This document shows positions 1-10,580 of a stretch of DNA of 64,000 bases, piece by piece. Positions within the stretch are counted from its first letter, which is position 1; each line of letters starts with the position of its first letter. Under the pieces are notes generated by a model. The model saw nothing but the letters and a program-made list of their open reading frames with translations. It searched no databases and was not told where the DNA came from. This DNA is from Mactromeris polynyma (lineage: Eukaryota > Mollusca > Bivalvia > Venerida > Mactridae). The position numbers and the translations under genes were made by a program. The stretch lies in the NCBI GenBank assembly GCA_032209605.1, contig JASFXZ010000012.1:5456001-5520000 (forward strand), given 5' to 3'.

Positions 1-149
1 ATGGCATATGTATATATAATTATATTTACATTTGTATCTAGGTACGTGTATACGTATCATTTGTGTATAAAATTTAAACGATCAATGTTTTTGTTCTCGC
101 TTGATTAACCGGTTTAGCGTTCGATAGAATTTACGGTTAACTGATTAGC

Positions 150-329
150 AAAACAATCGAATGTTCCCATCCATAGTAAAAATCCAAATACTTGGTATCA
201 TTCGAAATAAAAATCATGTCCCGATGTATCTTCTTACGCATGTCGAATAGAAATGGGCTACTCGAAGCCATGAATTATTCGAACTAAAATTTCGGGCCCG
301 ATGACTTCGAATGAACGAGGTCCGACTGT
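150..329. repeat. MITE family B remnant (pogo-like ends)
   Basis: The right end reads AATGAACGAGGTCCGACTG, the inverted form of the left end CAGTCGGACCTCGTTTATTC seen intact at 35809. The internal ATTCGAAATAAAAATCA stretch also matches the other copies. The left terminus is degraded, so the start is approximate. CAGT...ACCTCGTT ends suggest a non-autonomous pogo/Tigger-like Tc1/mariner element; this is inference from end sequence. Confidence 0.55.
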
Positions 330-522
330 GCTTCGGACATAACAAATATGTTGTTATTTGACTGTGCTAGTGGATTTCATTCATTAAGTTATTTACAGCT
401 GCTAAATACAAAAGCTGTTTTCATAGAAATCTTCACGATTCCAAACCATCGACAATAGTCGATGCGAAGTAACGTAAATTCATAGACTATGTCTCATAAC
501 TCATGTACGGGAAATACTATAC

Positions 523-848
523 ATAGTTCCCACATCTACAATATTAACCTCCCTTGTTCTTAACTGCCGGCCTTTTTGATAGGCAAAACTGATAGGCCTT
601 TAGAAGGGTAATTTCCAAATATGTGATTATTGAGAAAATACCAAGAGAATGTTCATGTGACAAACACTTTTTCTTCAACTTACTGAGCCAAATGCCCACA
701 TGAGCATAATGCATAAGTTATTTTTTATATATCGGATTAGTTTATTATCGTTTACTTTTTATTCCCCATAAACTTTAAGGATATTTGCCTCTCAAACTAG
801 CCGACAATTCAGAACAAGGGAGGTAAATATTGTAGATGTGAGAACTAT
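523..848. repeat. MITE family F, copy 1
   Basis: A 326-bp element bounded by near-perfect inverted ends of about 38 bp: ATAGTTCCCACATCTACAAT at the left, and its reverse complement ending GTAGATGTGAGAACTAT at the right. The inner parts also pair (CCTCCCTTGTTCT with AGAACAAGGGAGG). No coding capacity. A second copy is at 14894-15158. The superfamily is not identifiable from the ends alone. Confidence 0.75.
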
Positions 849-1873
849 GTCAAAATTGGCGTTAGTCGAATTTGAAAGAGCATTTTAAAGCATAGTGAAG
901 GTCAAAGAACGTTTGTACCGGAAACACTACTTGGTCAGAAATTCTTTTAGTCAATAAAACACATGTTCGTTCTAAATGGGTTTATCACTAAACATGAATT
1001 ATTGATGGTCAACACTTTCCTTGGTCGATTTTTTCCCTTGGTAAATATAAAATATTCATGGCACACTCACGTAAGCAATATACTATATAGGTGTGTAATA
1101 TGGGTATACCGACTGAATGAACGTATTCCAATATTTTGTAATCAGGGGAGGTTCAAATCGTTCTGAAATGTTTATGCGTGACTTTGACAGCTAAACATTA
1201 GGCTTTGTTTCAATGCTATCAGTAATTGGCATCAATAAACATGTTATTCATGGCAATAACATTTGACAGAAGTTTTTGTAGAGGTTGACAAAACAGCTGG
1301 TGAGCCCATGTGACCAATATTTAGTCCAAACTTCTTTAATTGACACTGATTGCGAAACAATTTACTAAGACTTATATCAATCACTTTCGAGTACTGATAT
1401 GTTGGTTTCTAACTAGTACTCGCTTATAATTCATGAAGACCTCGGAAGGATCTCACATAAGGCTGGATCTAATCGGATCACCTCGGCGATTTACTTTAAT
1501 AATATACATCTGAAAGTAGTTCCGAAATGGCTGCAGAACGTGAACGTAATACTGTGTTGTATTTGTGAAAAGAATAACAGAGAGATTTTTAAATTTAGGA
1601 ATACGATGCACACAAAACATTTATATAACGTTGACATGTGTTTCCCTGGTCATATATCTTATAATTAACAGTGTAAAAAAACCGCATCACGAACCGAGAT
1701 TTCAGGTATATTCATACTCGTACCTTCGAGTTCTCTTTCCGAACTGTTACGAAAATTGCCGAGACTTTGCTATCGGGCTGGATCAGCACCTACGACTTAA
1801 TTAGACAAAGATGTCTACTTGTGACTAGATGAGTACAGATTCTAACAATTCTAACAAATTTAAAGATTCTTAC
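849..1873 (-). other. prominin intron 4 (start), no recognised feature
   Basis: This stretch lies 3' of the last prominin exon that can be placed. I read the minus strand from 1873 down for an acceptor followed by an open phase-0 frame and found none that extends the prominin loop. ORFs here are short and have no recognisable motif. The next prominin exon is probably beyond the left edge. Confidence 0.5.
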
Positions 1874-1994
1874 ATTAACAGTGTTGTTGACGAATACTTT
1901 CATATCATTGATGTTGTCAGTAGCTGTATCCGGTATAGTGTCAATCATTGTTGATATATTGTTGTTGTTTATGAAGATGCAAATCGAACCAACA
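1874..1994 (-). CDS. prominin-like pentaspan protein, exon 4 (end of TM2, start of extracellular loop 1)
   Basis: Exon 4 of the minus-strand prominin-like gene, 121 nt. It follows acceptor TTTTTTACAG and ends at donor GTAAGA. Its first base completes a Phe codon begun in exon 3 (phase 2), then 40 codons begin VGSICIFINNNN and end VFVNNTVN in phase 0. The join completes TM2 (roughly residues 169-191) and starts an Asn-rich segment with two N-glycosylation sequons (NIS, NNT). In known prominins this segment opens the first large extracellular loop. The phase match and the unbroken TM helix across the junction are the main evidence. Divergence from vertebrate prominins in the loop is high, as expected. 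The gene continues beyond the left edge. Confidence 0.72.
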
Positions 1995-2646
1995 CTGTAA
2001 AAAATACATATGCTACATTAACGCTTCATAAACGACTGATTCAATTTACGATCTGAGAGAATTTTGAAGCGTCAAGAACGATCAAATACTATCCACAAAA
2101 TATCAGGATTAAGGGTGGAAAATTGTCATAAATGACGTACGAAATAGCACCCAAATATTACTTCCGGTAATTCGTGAGTCAAATTACAAATGATTTCACG
2201 TCACTTTTGTCATAAGTGATGGTCGCTTGTTTATTTTTCACCAATTCAATTAGTATCTTTTTCATGGTAAAAGTCGTTAAATTTGTTTTAATAGTATATC
2301 TTCATTAGCATATCACTACAAAACTAATAAAATAATTAACTAATACCCTACAGAAGTGCATTTTCGAAGTTTTCGATTTTATTACATTTCAAATAAAGCC
2401 GCACATCAAGGGAGATCATTCTTGATATTTATCCAAGAAAGCTGCACATGAAACACGGCAAGTATCACACCACACACTATAGTGTAGTTTCTCCATAATT
2501 TAGTTCGGTTGAAACTCGACAAGCCTGTTAAGTTCATGCATTTATGTAGGTTCAGACGTTTTAAAAAATATGTTAATATGACAAGTGAGGAAAATGGAAC
2601 TAAAAATGACTTGTTTCGCTTTCATTCTTCAATGTAGAGCTATATA
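1995..2646 (-). other. prominin intron 3, unique sequence
   Basis: Non-coding sequence between exons 4 and 3. Apart from the family B MITE at 2647-2822, I see no repeat, RNA gene or ORF with recognisable content. Confidence 0.5.
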
Positions 2647-2822
2647 CATTCTGACCTCCTTTATTCGACAACCGTTTATCCGAAGACTTGGTATAGTCCG
2701 AAATTAATATCAGGTTCCGATGAATCGTAGGCAGGTCGAATTGAAATGGGTTATTCGAAATAATGTATTATTCGAAATACATTTTCGGACCCGATGAATT
2801 CGAATGAACGAGGTCCAGCTGT
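2647..2822. repeat. MITE family B, copy 2
   Basis: Inverted ends TCTGACCTCCTTTATTCGAC and CGAATGAACGAGGTCCAGCTG bracket about 176 bp with the same internal ATTCGAAATA motifs as the copies at 150-329 and 35809-35975. It sits inside prominin intron 3, 74 bp from exon 3. Confidence 0.65.
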
Positions 2823-2895
2823 TTTTCTTTACCGGACCGTAGTTGATAGTTTCATTCAAACAATCTTAAAAAATGCAACTAAAAGAAATACGTAC

Positions 2896-3104
2896 AATAT
2901 AAATATTGAAGCGACCATTACAATCATCATGAACGTGATCTTCTTGCATTTGCTGTTCGCGTCTTCCGGTGACTGTTGTTTTTTCCCGCCACAATTTCCA
3001 CAACAACGACAGCAACAGAAACAACAAGCGATGACGGGAAATATCAACATGAATAGAACACCAATTCCTATACAAATAACGAAGCCGAGAAACGGAGATA
3101 TGTA
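2896..3104 (-). CDS. prominin-like pentaspan protein, exon 3 (TM1, Cys-rich turn, TM2)
   Basis: The most diagnostic exon, 209 nt (69 codons plus 2 nt), from acceptor TTTATTTTCAG to donor GTACGT. It encodes TM1 (YISPFLGFVICIGIGVLFML, continuing IFPVIA), then the cytoplasmic cysteine cluster CCFCCCRCCGNCGG, a short charged linker with QQSPEDANSKC, and most of TM2 (KKITFMMIVMVASIFI). The pattern hydrophobic-P-x4-CCFCxCRCCxxCGG followed by a second helix is the hallmark of prominin (CD133) after TM1. Prominins are cholesterol-binding pentaspan glycoproteins of membrane protrusions and photoreceptor discs. Reading past the GTACGT donor hits a stop after VAFFKIV; the GTACGT choice gives a phase match with exon 4. 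Orthology to PROM1 versus another prominin cannot be decided. Confidence 0.85.
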
Positions 3105-3434
3105 CTGAAAATAAACATGTTCAAACATTCAAAAGTTATTTAATACGTTGTGTGACGCCACTAAATTCTTCAAATTTAGCGAAATACCGTTTATGTATTA
3201 GAATTAATACAACCATTAGTTTACATTATATTCAGTTGCGTTGTATTTGAGTCGTACTCCGTTTTTCAATCGTTACGACGGTCAGTTGACCTAAACCAGT
3301 GTTCCCGGGTTACTAACCAGCACTTTTGAAGACGTTTGTATCGCAAGCAAAACAGACAACTTCACCACAAGATTCAGAGATTGAGAACAAATGACTTTGG
3401 ATGTAATAACATCACTATAAATGTCACGACAGCA

Positions 3435-3512
3435 TACATCTCAGCCTGGTTGTAACCTTAGACTTCTAGATCGGAGGTCGAGTGATCTACCTTCCGAGCT
3501 AACTGGGGAGAC
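3435..3512 (-). repeat. tRNA-derived SINE head or tRNA pseudogene
   Basis: On the minus strand an A-box-like TTAGCTCGGAAGG (3502-3490) is followed by a B-box GGTTACAACC (3457-3448). That is the layout of an internal Pol III promoter. No clean acceptor stem or anticodon arm forms, so this is a SINE head or decayed tRNA. It lies in prominin intron 2. Confidence 0.5.
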
Positions 3513-4318
3513 TGACAACCGTATAAGCCAGTCAAGGCAACCAATCTACTATTTAGTTGAGGAGGTACAATGTATGTAGATATGGAATGAATGGGCGAGA
3601 CAATAATGTGTTTGTGTCATAACTGAGCTGGGTGTGGTTAAAGTGTGTTATATAGATGACGTTAATATATGTGAATTCAAGTCAGGCGCACACTGCTAGG
3701 GGATCACAGCAGGGTCCTCATTACATACCAGGCATCATTGTTCTAATATCACCTTGAGGTGGAAACTGGGCTTATTAATAACATCTCGAATGTGTACGTA
3801 AATCAGAACGTATTTTGAATACAGAAAAAAGCAAACTGTATCTTGTATTACATGCTCAAACAATAATTGTGTGTGTCATCTTCGTCTGGCCCCACGTGTC
3901 CGCTAATGTTTATTTTGATGTCACTAAGGTAAACAACTTGGTATGCTTTTGTATACTTTATATCAATAACCCATAAATAATTTCGATCCTGTTTATGTTC
4001 ACAGATAACAATGGTAAACATAATTAAATCAACCAGGTACACAATGTTTATCTACACCGATATGCACCGTGTATGGATATACCTTCTTAATTCATTTGAA
4101 TGTATGCTTTATATCCGACTATCCTGTTCTATTTGTGTTCTACAAAGGCCATCGCAATGAATACGTGTTGCTAAGATATTATAACTTTTCTATGCGTCGC
4201 AGGCTAATAACTTAAGAAGCACTTGAATGCGAAAGGGGGGGGGGGAATAAAAGTGTTATTTACTAAGCTATTGAAACAAAAATGCTTGCTGTAAACCAAT
4301 GTTTGAAGTATCACACTA
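3513..4318 (-). other. prominin intron 2, no recognised feature
   Basis: Non-coding interval with no recognisable ORF, RNA or tandem array. A short poly-G run lies near 4231. Confidence 0.5.
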
Positions 4319-4498
4319 CAGTAAAACCTCAATAATAAGACCAGAACTGGGACCCTTGAAAACTTGTCTTCTTATTGAGGTGGTCTTAATATTGAGGGTA
4401 AATAAAGAGAAAAAGCAGTTAGAACGGACTTCAAAATTGTGGTCTTAATTTTGTGATGGTCTTATAATTGAAGTGGTCTTTATGTGAGGTTTTACTTA
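4319..4498. repeat. MITE family A, copy 1
   Basis: Left end CAGTAAAACCTCAATAATAA, right end the inverted form GTGAGGTTTTACTTA. Internal arms GACCACCTCAAT/ATTGAGGTGGTC recur in inverted orientation, so the whole element can fold back. A TA dinucleotide precedes it. At least a dozen relatives occur in this window. Confidence 0.75.
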
Positions 4499-4503
4499 TA
4501 ATA

Positions 4504-4684
4504 CAGTGCAACCTCTTCAGGACGATCCTCTCTTGAGCAACAACTTGTCTACAACAACATTAACAATATTCCCTTCCTAAATATACCAGCTATTAAATCA
4601 ATTAAACCTTTCTAGAGCCTTAAACGCTGAGTAACAGTCGAAGTTGTATCTCCAAAAGGCTTTGCTCTGGAGAGGTAACTCTGT
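4504..4684. repeat. MITE family C, copy 1
   Basis: Begins CAGTGCAACCTCTTCAGGAC and ends GAGAGGTAACTCTG, with internal TCTCTTGAGCAACAAC and TTGCTCTGGAGAGG in inverted orientation. It abuts the family A copy at 4319-4498. Relatives lie at 38109-38216, 54865-54995 and 61253-61414. Confidence 0.65.
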
Positions 4685-4846
4685 ATGTTGTATGGTCCTA
4701 TTGTAGAATTGCCTTCGTTTGATATATTGTAAATTGTAGACATCTTAGCCCAAGAGCTGGTAGCAATCACACATAAATAAACGATAATCCAATGTAATTA
4801 CATTTGTAATAAATATTTAGTATGCGTTTTGAAGAATGAGACAGAA

Positions 4847-5056
4847 TGAGCGCCGCTTTACGATTTCCAACCTCTTCTTTAAGTGACGTCATTTCCAGAC
4901 AACGTCACTTGCGACGTCACCATTAATTGACAGTGAAAACGAAGTAACCATATCGATATAATGTTTTTTCCTGCTAGCAAATAGTGACACCACAAGTTGC
5001 GTTTTCTTGAAATGACGTCACTTACAGAAGAGGTTGTGAATCCCTCAGCAGCACCA
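4847..5056. repeat. MITE family E, copy 1 (TGACGTCA-bearing)
   Basis: Starts GAGCGCCGCTTTACGATTTC and ends with the inverted GAAGAGGTTGTGAATCCCTC. Arms carry AAGTGACGTCATTTC and its reverse complement GAAATGACGTCACTT, so each half holds a palindromic TGACGTCA site. It sits in prominin intron 2, 58 bp from exon 2. Other copies: 16624-17122, 48195-48434, 52449-52691, 60048-60226. Confidence 0.75.
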
Positions 5057-5114
5057 TACAGTCTTTAGATACAACAGATCACATTATATATATAGTTTAA
5101 CCACAGATACGTAC

Positions 5115-5173
5115 GTTGCTATAGTTTGCGATGATGTCATCCATCTCCCCGTTGATTCCTTTTTCTATCAATT
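5115..5173 (-). CDS. prominin-like pentaspan protein, exon 2
   Basis: A 59-nt exon between acceptor TTATTTCAG and donor GTACGT. Its first two bases complete the Glu codon begun by the last G of exon 1 (phase 1). It then reads ELIEKGINGEMDDIIANYSN and ends in phase 0, matching the start of exon 3 (YISPF). In vertebrate prominins the same stretch, just before TM1, is a short amphipathic segment after the conserved LVHxF block. The exon is too short to be identified on sequence alone; the call rests on both phase matches, good splice sites and position between exons 1 and 3. It contains one N-glycosylation-like NYS. Confidence 0.68.
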
Positions 5174-5221
5174 CTGAAATAACACAGAAATATTAATTTG
5201 GTGCAGGGAACGCAATATTCA

Positions 5222-5345
5222 CAAGACAATGCCTCCCCACACATATACCAGGGAAACATCATCTCATAAAACATTAGGAGTTGATAAGGTGTAAGGGAAC
5301 TAATCTATCGGGATGAGGTCATAAGCAATTTGGCTGATCATCAAA
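5222..5345 (+). repeat. dispersed repeat G, copy 1
   Basis: The stretch ACAAGACAATGCCTCCCCAC followed by CCAGGGAAACATC and AGGAGTTGATAAGG recurs at 40740-40890 and 63836-63960, and inverted at 33990-34130. No inverted ends or coding content seen. The class is unknown. Confidence 0.55.
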
Positions 5346-5394
5346 ACCATTTAAACAGGAAACGAGGAGACAAAGGGGGTGATTTATGACAGTA

Positions 5395-5575
5395 CAGTAA
5401 AACCTCACTTAAAGACCACCTCAATAATAAGACCACCTCAATATTCAGAACACAATTTTCAAGTCCATTTCCACTGTTTTACTCTTTTTTCAACCTCAAT
5501 ATTAAGACCACCTCAACATTGAGACCAGTTTTCAAGGGTTCCAATGGTGGTCTTAATATCGAGCTTTTATTTTAC
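5395..5575. repeat. MITE family A, copy 2
   Basis: Left end CAGTAAAACCTCACTTAAAG, then GACCACCTCAATAATAAGAC, a middle TTTTCACTGTTTTACTC and a right arm GGTGGTCTTAATATCGAG. It lies in prominin intron 1. Confidence 0.72.
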
Positions 5576-6290
5576 AGGATTAACCAAGAAAACAAATTTA
5601 CCACGGATCGAAAGGTTGGAGGGGGAATTAACACGAACATTCGTTATATCGGGCCAAAGTATCTTATAAAGGAAAACTTAATATTTCTCTAAAACAGAAA
5701 TTGAAATAATAACCACATAACGGTCAGTCTTTGAATTATTTCCAATTCTCGGGGCGTAAGCGAGACAGGTGTGATGATGTCCTGGTAATTTTGGTTACAT
5801 CTTGACACCCTTGGTGTCCAAGTTCCTTAAATGTCTCTGTCAAACTTTGGTAGTTATATATTATCATAAACTGTATTTGTCTCATTGAAGGAAAGATAAA
5901 AAATCACAAAAATAACCAGTTCTGGTATGAATGAAGAGTTTTTAAAACAAATGAAGATGTAACAAGAGCACGAATGATGACTTTTAAGTGTTTAAACTTT
6001 AAAGCCAAATGTTATTATTGTCAGAAGAAAACTGTTTGTTTTTGTTTGACTAGCTTAATTCTGTTTCAGGTTTAAAGAGAATTTTGTTGCTAAAACCTGT
6101 TCAGTTATTTGAATTATAAACATGACAGCCCCTGACACCAGAATAACGCACTACAAGTAAGGGGCCAGTGTTTGTTTAGAGATGTAACACACGAACAGCA
6201 TAGTTTAGATCACATGTATATTGGCACCTTTTGCTTTCAACACACGAAATAGCTGCGTCTATACAAGAACACCTGATCGTTTTTACTAAC
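5576..6290 (-). other. prominin intron 1, no recognised feature
   Basis: Non-coding sequence between the family A MITE and the exon 1 donor. I see no RNA gene, ORF or repeat that recurs elsewhere in the window. Confidence 0.5.
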
Positions 6291-6570
6291 CTTTGGGTAT
6301 TCCCTGGCTGAACACAGAATTAATGAAACTGTGAACCAGATCATAGTATGGTTTGAGACCTTCACTGATACGGCTTGGATTGGCTGCAGCGTACGGTTGA
6401 CCACTGGGTAAATCACCCCACGTAATTGTTGAAGTGTTGTCCGCAGAGTTTCCGACGGAATCTGACAATGTCTGTGGAGTATATACCGGATCTGCCCCGC
6501 CAGTCACGTGACTCACTGTTGCTATGGTTACCAGCCATAGTATAACACTATAAACACAAGTCTCTGTCAT
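6291..6570 (-). CDS. prominin-like pentaspan protein, exon 1 (signal peptide and N-terminal segment)
   Basis: First coding exon, 280 nt (93 codons plus one base), ending at donor GTTAGT. The start ATG at 6570 opens a signal peptide (MTETCVYSVILWLVTIATVS, likely cleaved near HVTGG/A). A low-complexity segment follows with an N-glycosylation sequon (NTS), then GLKPYYDLVHSFINSVFSQG. The aromatic/acidic-LVHxF block matches the conserved N-terminal motif of prominins ahead of TM1. Upstream on the minus strand TTGCTTTCAG precedes 6626, so a 5' UTR intron probably ends there, leaving a 56-nt UTR on this exon. The promoter would then lie further to the right. I am confident of the family because exon 3, in the same gene by phase, is diagnostic. 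Confidence 0.8.
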
Positions 6571-6675
6571 TGTTCTTGTTTGAATGTGAATCTAAACTTT
6601 CAGCACTTTAAGTAGCAGGTTTTTATCTGAAAGCAATAATAGATACAACGTTATAACATAGTAAATATAAATACA

Positions 6676-6905
6676 AAAAGTGGGGCCTCCTTGGTCAAGT
6701 TATGATGGTCTCTGACTTCCAAGCACTTGCTCGCTACGGGTTCGAATCCTACCCGGGATATTGAGGTCGAAAGTGAGGAAGCCATCCAGCTGGCTTACGT
6801 AAAGTCGGAGGTCATACTCAGGTATTCTGCCATCCTAATATTCACTCAATAAACATAGCTGCTTATGTGACTTGAATCATCATTACAAAAAAAACACAAA
6901 AAAAC
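6676..6905 (+). repeat. tRNA-derived SINE
   Basis: A B-box GGTTCGAATCC lies at 6739-6749 with a tRNA-like region upstream. A conserved-looking body follows (GGAAGCCATCCAGCTGGCTT ACGTAAAGTCGGAGG, split here), then an A-rich tail near 6885-6905. The body resembles V-SINE-type elements reported from molluscs, such as RUDI; that assignment is from memory and unverified. Orientation + follows from box order and tail. Confidence 0.6.
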
Positions 6906-7185
6906 GAATGATGAAATAGTAAAAGTTAGTTTTTGCGTTAAATATAGGTTTATTGTACATATCTCTTGACTAGACTTCATTTAATTGCTATTCACGACAG
7001 TATACACATAGAGATGAAATCACACTTTTCAGAAGCGTTTAACACAAGTCGTTTGTCAAGACACTGTTTAATCATAAGTTTTATTAAGAAAGCGAAATGC
7101 CTTCGATGCCTAAAGCTGATATTGATTCTTTTACGAAAGGGCTGTTCGCTATCTTGCTTTACACAAGTATTATAAATATTACACA

Positions 7186-7369
7186 TACAATAAAACCTCA
7201 CTTAAAGACCACCTCTAAAATAAGACCACCTTAATATTAAGGACACACTTTTCAAGTCCATTTTCACTGTTTTGCTCTTTATTCAACCGCAATTTTAAGA
7301 CCACCTAGATTAGAAGAACAGTTTTACAAGGATACCAAGGGTAATATTATTACTGACGTTTTACTGTAT
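7186..7369. repeat. MITE family A, copy 3
   Basis: AATAAAACCTCACTTAAAGA at the left and GACGTTTTACTGTA at the right, with the shared TTTTCACTGTTTTGCTCTTT middle. Confidence 0.7.
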
Positions 7370-8308
7370 TTGTAAAAAACCATAAAGTTTTATTAAACAT
7401 ATTTACAAAAGTACCTTCAAAGTATATTAAAAGTATATTAAGAAAAAAAACAAGCTGTTATGCTGAGATAATTAATTTTCTTCTTATCAACTATGGCTAA
7501 AACACAATCTATTTTACTCCAAATGCTTTGAATAAGAAATCTTTTAGGGTAAATTATAAAAAGCTCAATTAATCCACAAACTACCTCATATTCTTAATCT
7601 TATACGTACATGTATATCCAATAAATGGTCCAACGGCGCCGGACAAGAGTAACCGACTATGATAATTTAATTGCGTTTAAATAATTAATCAAGACAATGT
7701 TAAAATATAGCCATAATAAGTAGCCGTGATCAACGTCTATTTATAAGATGCTTTATACAAATGGTCATACCTAAGACAATTGTGAAATACAAAGCTTAAA
7801 ACTAAAACATGTCTGTAATGATTACCAACCCGAAATAGTTCGGCACGCACTGTGACATATTATACACAATCGATGTACTTTATTGTTATACCGTAACAAT
7901 AAAAGATAGCATTTGAACGATACGACATTTATATCAGATTCAGCTTATTGTCATTCAAAACAATGACGTTAACATTGTAGACGAGTATTATAGAATAGTT
8001 GGACGTGTTTAAGGATATAATATAAATTCTTCATTCATTGTTTATTTTCTTGGATTGTCAGATGAAGTGACTACGTGTGCCAACTATAGCAACATTGAAT
8101 AGTATAGGACTTTAGTCCGATTTAATGTCCAAGTTTTAATAAAGTCGGTCATTAATCAAGATGTATTGTGTACACGATTTTAAGTAAGTGTACGTTACCC
8201 ATCAGGTATTGAACATATCAGAATTAAAAAGAAATGTCAAAGGGCAAATGAACTATGATGCTCATTTCTTGTACGGACAATAATTCCATAAGGCATCGAT
8301 ACAACTGG
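7370..8308. other. AT-rich intergenic sequence
   Basis: No ORF with recognisable content, RNA gene or repeat shared with the rest of the window. Confidence 0.5.
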
Positions 8309-8700
8309 CCCCGATCTCCCGAAACATCTCAATCTGAGCTAAATCTCACCCCACATCTTGTCTTAAATTGTTGAGATTTTTCTCATCTTAAAACCAGACT
8401 CAAACTCGATATTACAAAACAAAAAAAGATGAGATGTTTTTTTTCTTAGAACATTTTCAGGAGATCCCATACTGAGATTTCTATCTGATATGTTTTGAGA
8501 GAGCGGACCGAAGCCCCGATCACCCGAAGCATCTCAATTTGAGCTAAATCTCAGCTCAAATATTGTCTCAAATCATTTCGATTTTCCTCATCTGAGACCG
8601 GACTCAAAAACAGTATTACAAAACGAAAAAGATGAGATGAGACTTTTAACAAATTTTTTTCAAGAGATTCAAATGAGATTTGTCTCAATTTCGGTCCTGA
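8309..8700. repeat. tandemly duplicated about 200-bp element
   Basis: Two diverged copies in head-to-tail order (about 8309-8512 and 8513-8700). Each starts CCCCGATC, then CCCGAA.CATCTCAAT.TGAGC, and contains GACTCAAA, ATTACAAAAC, AAAAAGATGAGATG and a final GAGATTT block. The GAGAT/ATCTC motifs recur in both orientations, so each copy is partly self-complementary. No coding capacity. Confidence 0.65.
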
Positions 8701-9989
8701 TCTTTGCGGTTAATTGCGGTTAATTGAGTAAATCAAACATTATACGAAATATTGGCCGAGGTATTCCGATTCTACTGATAATGTAACGTTTGTGACGCAG
8801 ACCGTCTGTGACGGAGAATACAAAATCAACCACACGAAGGTAAATTAACCTAAATAGGTTGTCTCACAAATTAACATTGTGAAACATAAAACGATGCAAT
8901 CTTAATATTTCATATGAATAACGATACGATTAATTAGTCTGTATATAAAAGCAGATTATACATTGAAATTTATATGTACATGTATATATCTGCATGACAC
9001 GTATCATTGCATGACATGATTTATGCTTAAATTTTGCATTTTTTTATAAATTGATATGCGAAATATGTTTGAGGCAAAGTATTAAAATTATCGCCATATT
9101 TTAATGAATATCAATCTAGTATATATCACGATGTTGAAAATATGCGTGTAAATCGAATTTATCTAAAAAAGTGGTGAATTTACGCGAATATTCGAAAATG
9201 GATTTATTTACTTATTTAGCTAATTCTTAATTCAATCGAACTCTTGCATAACACATCTATTAGAACATACAAACGACTGTCTAACTACTCGAGACATTGC
9301 TAATAATTGCAAGAGTGATTCGTCAAATATTTTCACGAACAATTCAGGTGTTTAAACAATACTATGAAAAAAGTCCATAACTGCCTTGATGTGAATATTT
9401 ATAATGCAATAATAATACCTCCGTATCCATTTTATTTAGCAGCAACTAATTGGTTTTATGATTAAATACAAACAATCCATCATATATTCGTGTGCGTATC
9501 CATATGTATAATGCATTAATCACAATAGCTCTAGTTTGAATGCTATCAGACTATTTTGTATTCCAAAAATTGTAACAAACCGACCTTGTACATCCATTAT
9601 TATGTGGTGACTATTGTTATTAACAGATATCGAGCTAAACACATTGACACCGGTTATTTATAACACTATAGACTTTATTTCCGTCATAACAACAACGTTA
9701 TGAAAATCACTTCTTGTTGTACGTACTTGTAGTCTGAGCATGAAGGTTACCTACTGGATCGATAGTGTTCAACAGATGCTAAGGTAACATAATGATCAAT
9801 AATGAAATATTCATCCTCCATGCAAGCACATGGACAAATTGCAAACATAAACATGTTTATTTGTTGATGAAGTAGATATCATATCGATTATTCTCATGTA
9901 TAAACAATATTATTCCCAAAATCCGATTACTTTTTTCAGTACATATCGTGTGTAAGCCAACCCGGTCTGCTTATACCGCCAATGTGGTG
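8701..9989. other. AT-rich intergenic sequence
   Basis: No gene, array or shared repeat recognised. Confidence 0.5.
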
Positions 9990-10060
9990 GGGGCGTGTAG
10001 GTTCGAACCTGAGGTGTGGCGAATGTTCGCCGAAATATTTGACTGAAGACAATTCCTCAA
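9990..10060 (+). repeat. possible SINE fragment
   Basis: A B-box-like palindrome GGTTCGAACC lies at 10000-10009 after a GC-rich stretch. There is no clear A-box and no cloverleaf, so the call is weak. Confidence 0.25.
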
Positions 10061-10580
10061 AACTAATGTGTTCTCCCTCTCAGATTCGTTTTGGGTACGT
10101 TGTCACTAATGTTCTTTGTGGGAGAACAGATCAGTGTTGTTGGTTACCAAACACACTTGTTAGGTCAGCTGACTTGTTCTGTTTTCCACCCCAGACTCAT
10201 AGTTGTACTCAAACCTGATTTGCTATTCCCCAAAGTCGTCAATATTTTACTGTGTAAATATTTTTTTTAAATTGTAGATAATGTGTTTCTATATATATTG
10301 ATAAATACGTTTGATATAACCTGAACTAACCCTAAACTATTTCAATGTTTTATTATTGTTTCTTAGTACAACAGAAACTGATTAGCAGTGTTCTTTCAGT
10401 TTTATATTATATATACAGTAATAATCACAGCACTTTGTGATATGATTGTTTTTTGTCATCGCTTATAACTCTACTATAGAGTGGCCTTGTACTTTTAGAG
10501 ATTGCTATTGTGTTCTATGCTTATTGTAGATAAGGTATGTAGAATGATGATATTAGTACTACTGACTAAAACTGAAATAC
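10061..10580. other. intergenic flank of the 14-bp satellite
   Basis: AT-rich single-copy-looking sequence. Nothing recognised. Confidence 0.5.

Noticed and set aside
2794..3108. 104-codon plus-strand ORF
   Set aside because: It is antisense to prominin exon 3 and a family B MITE.
6676..6905. A functional tRNA gene at the GGTTCGAATCC box
   Set aside because: No acceptor or anticodon stem forms; the conserved body and A-rich tail indicate a SINE.
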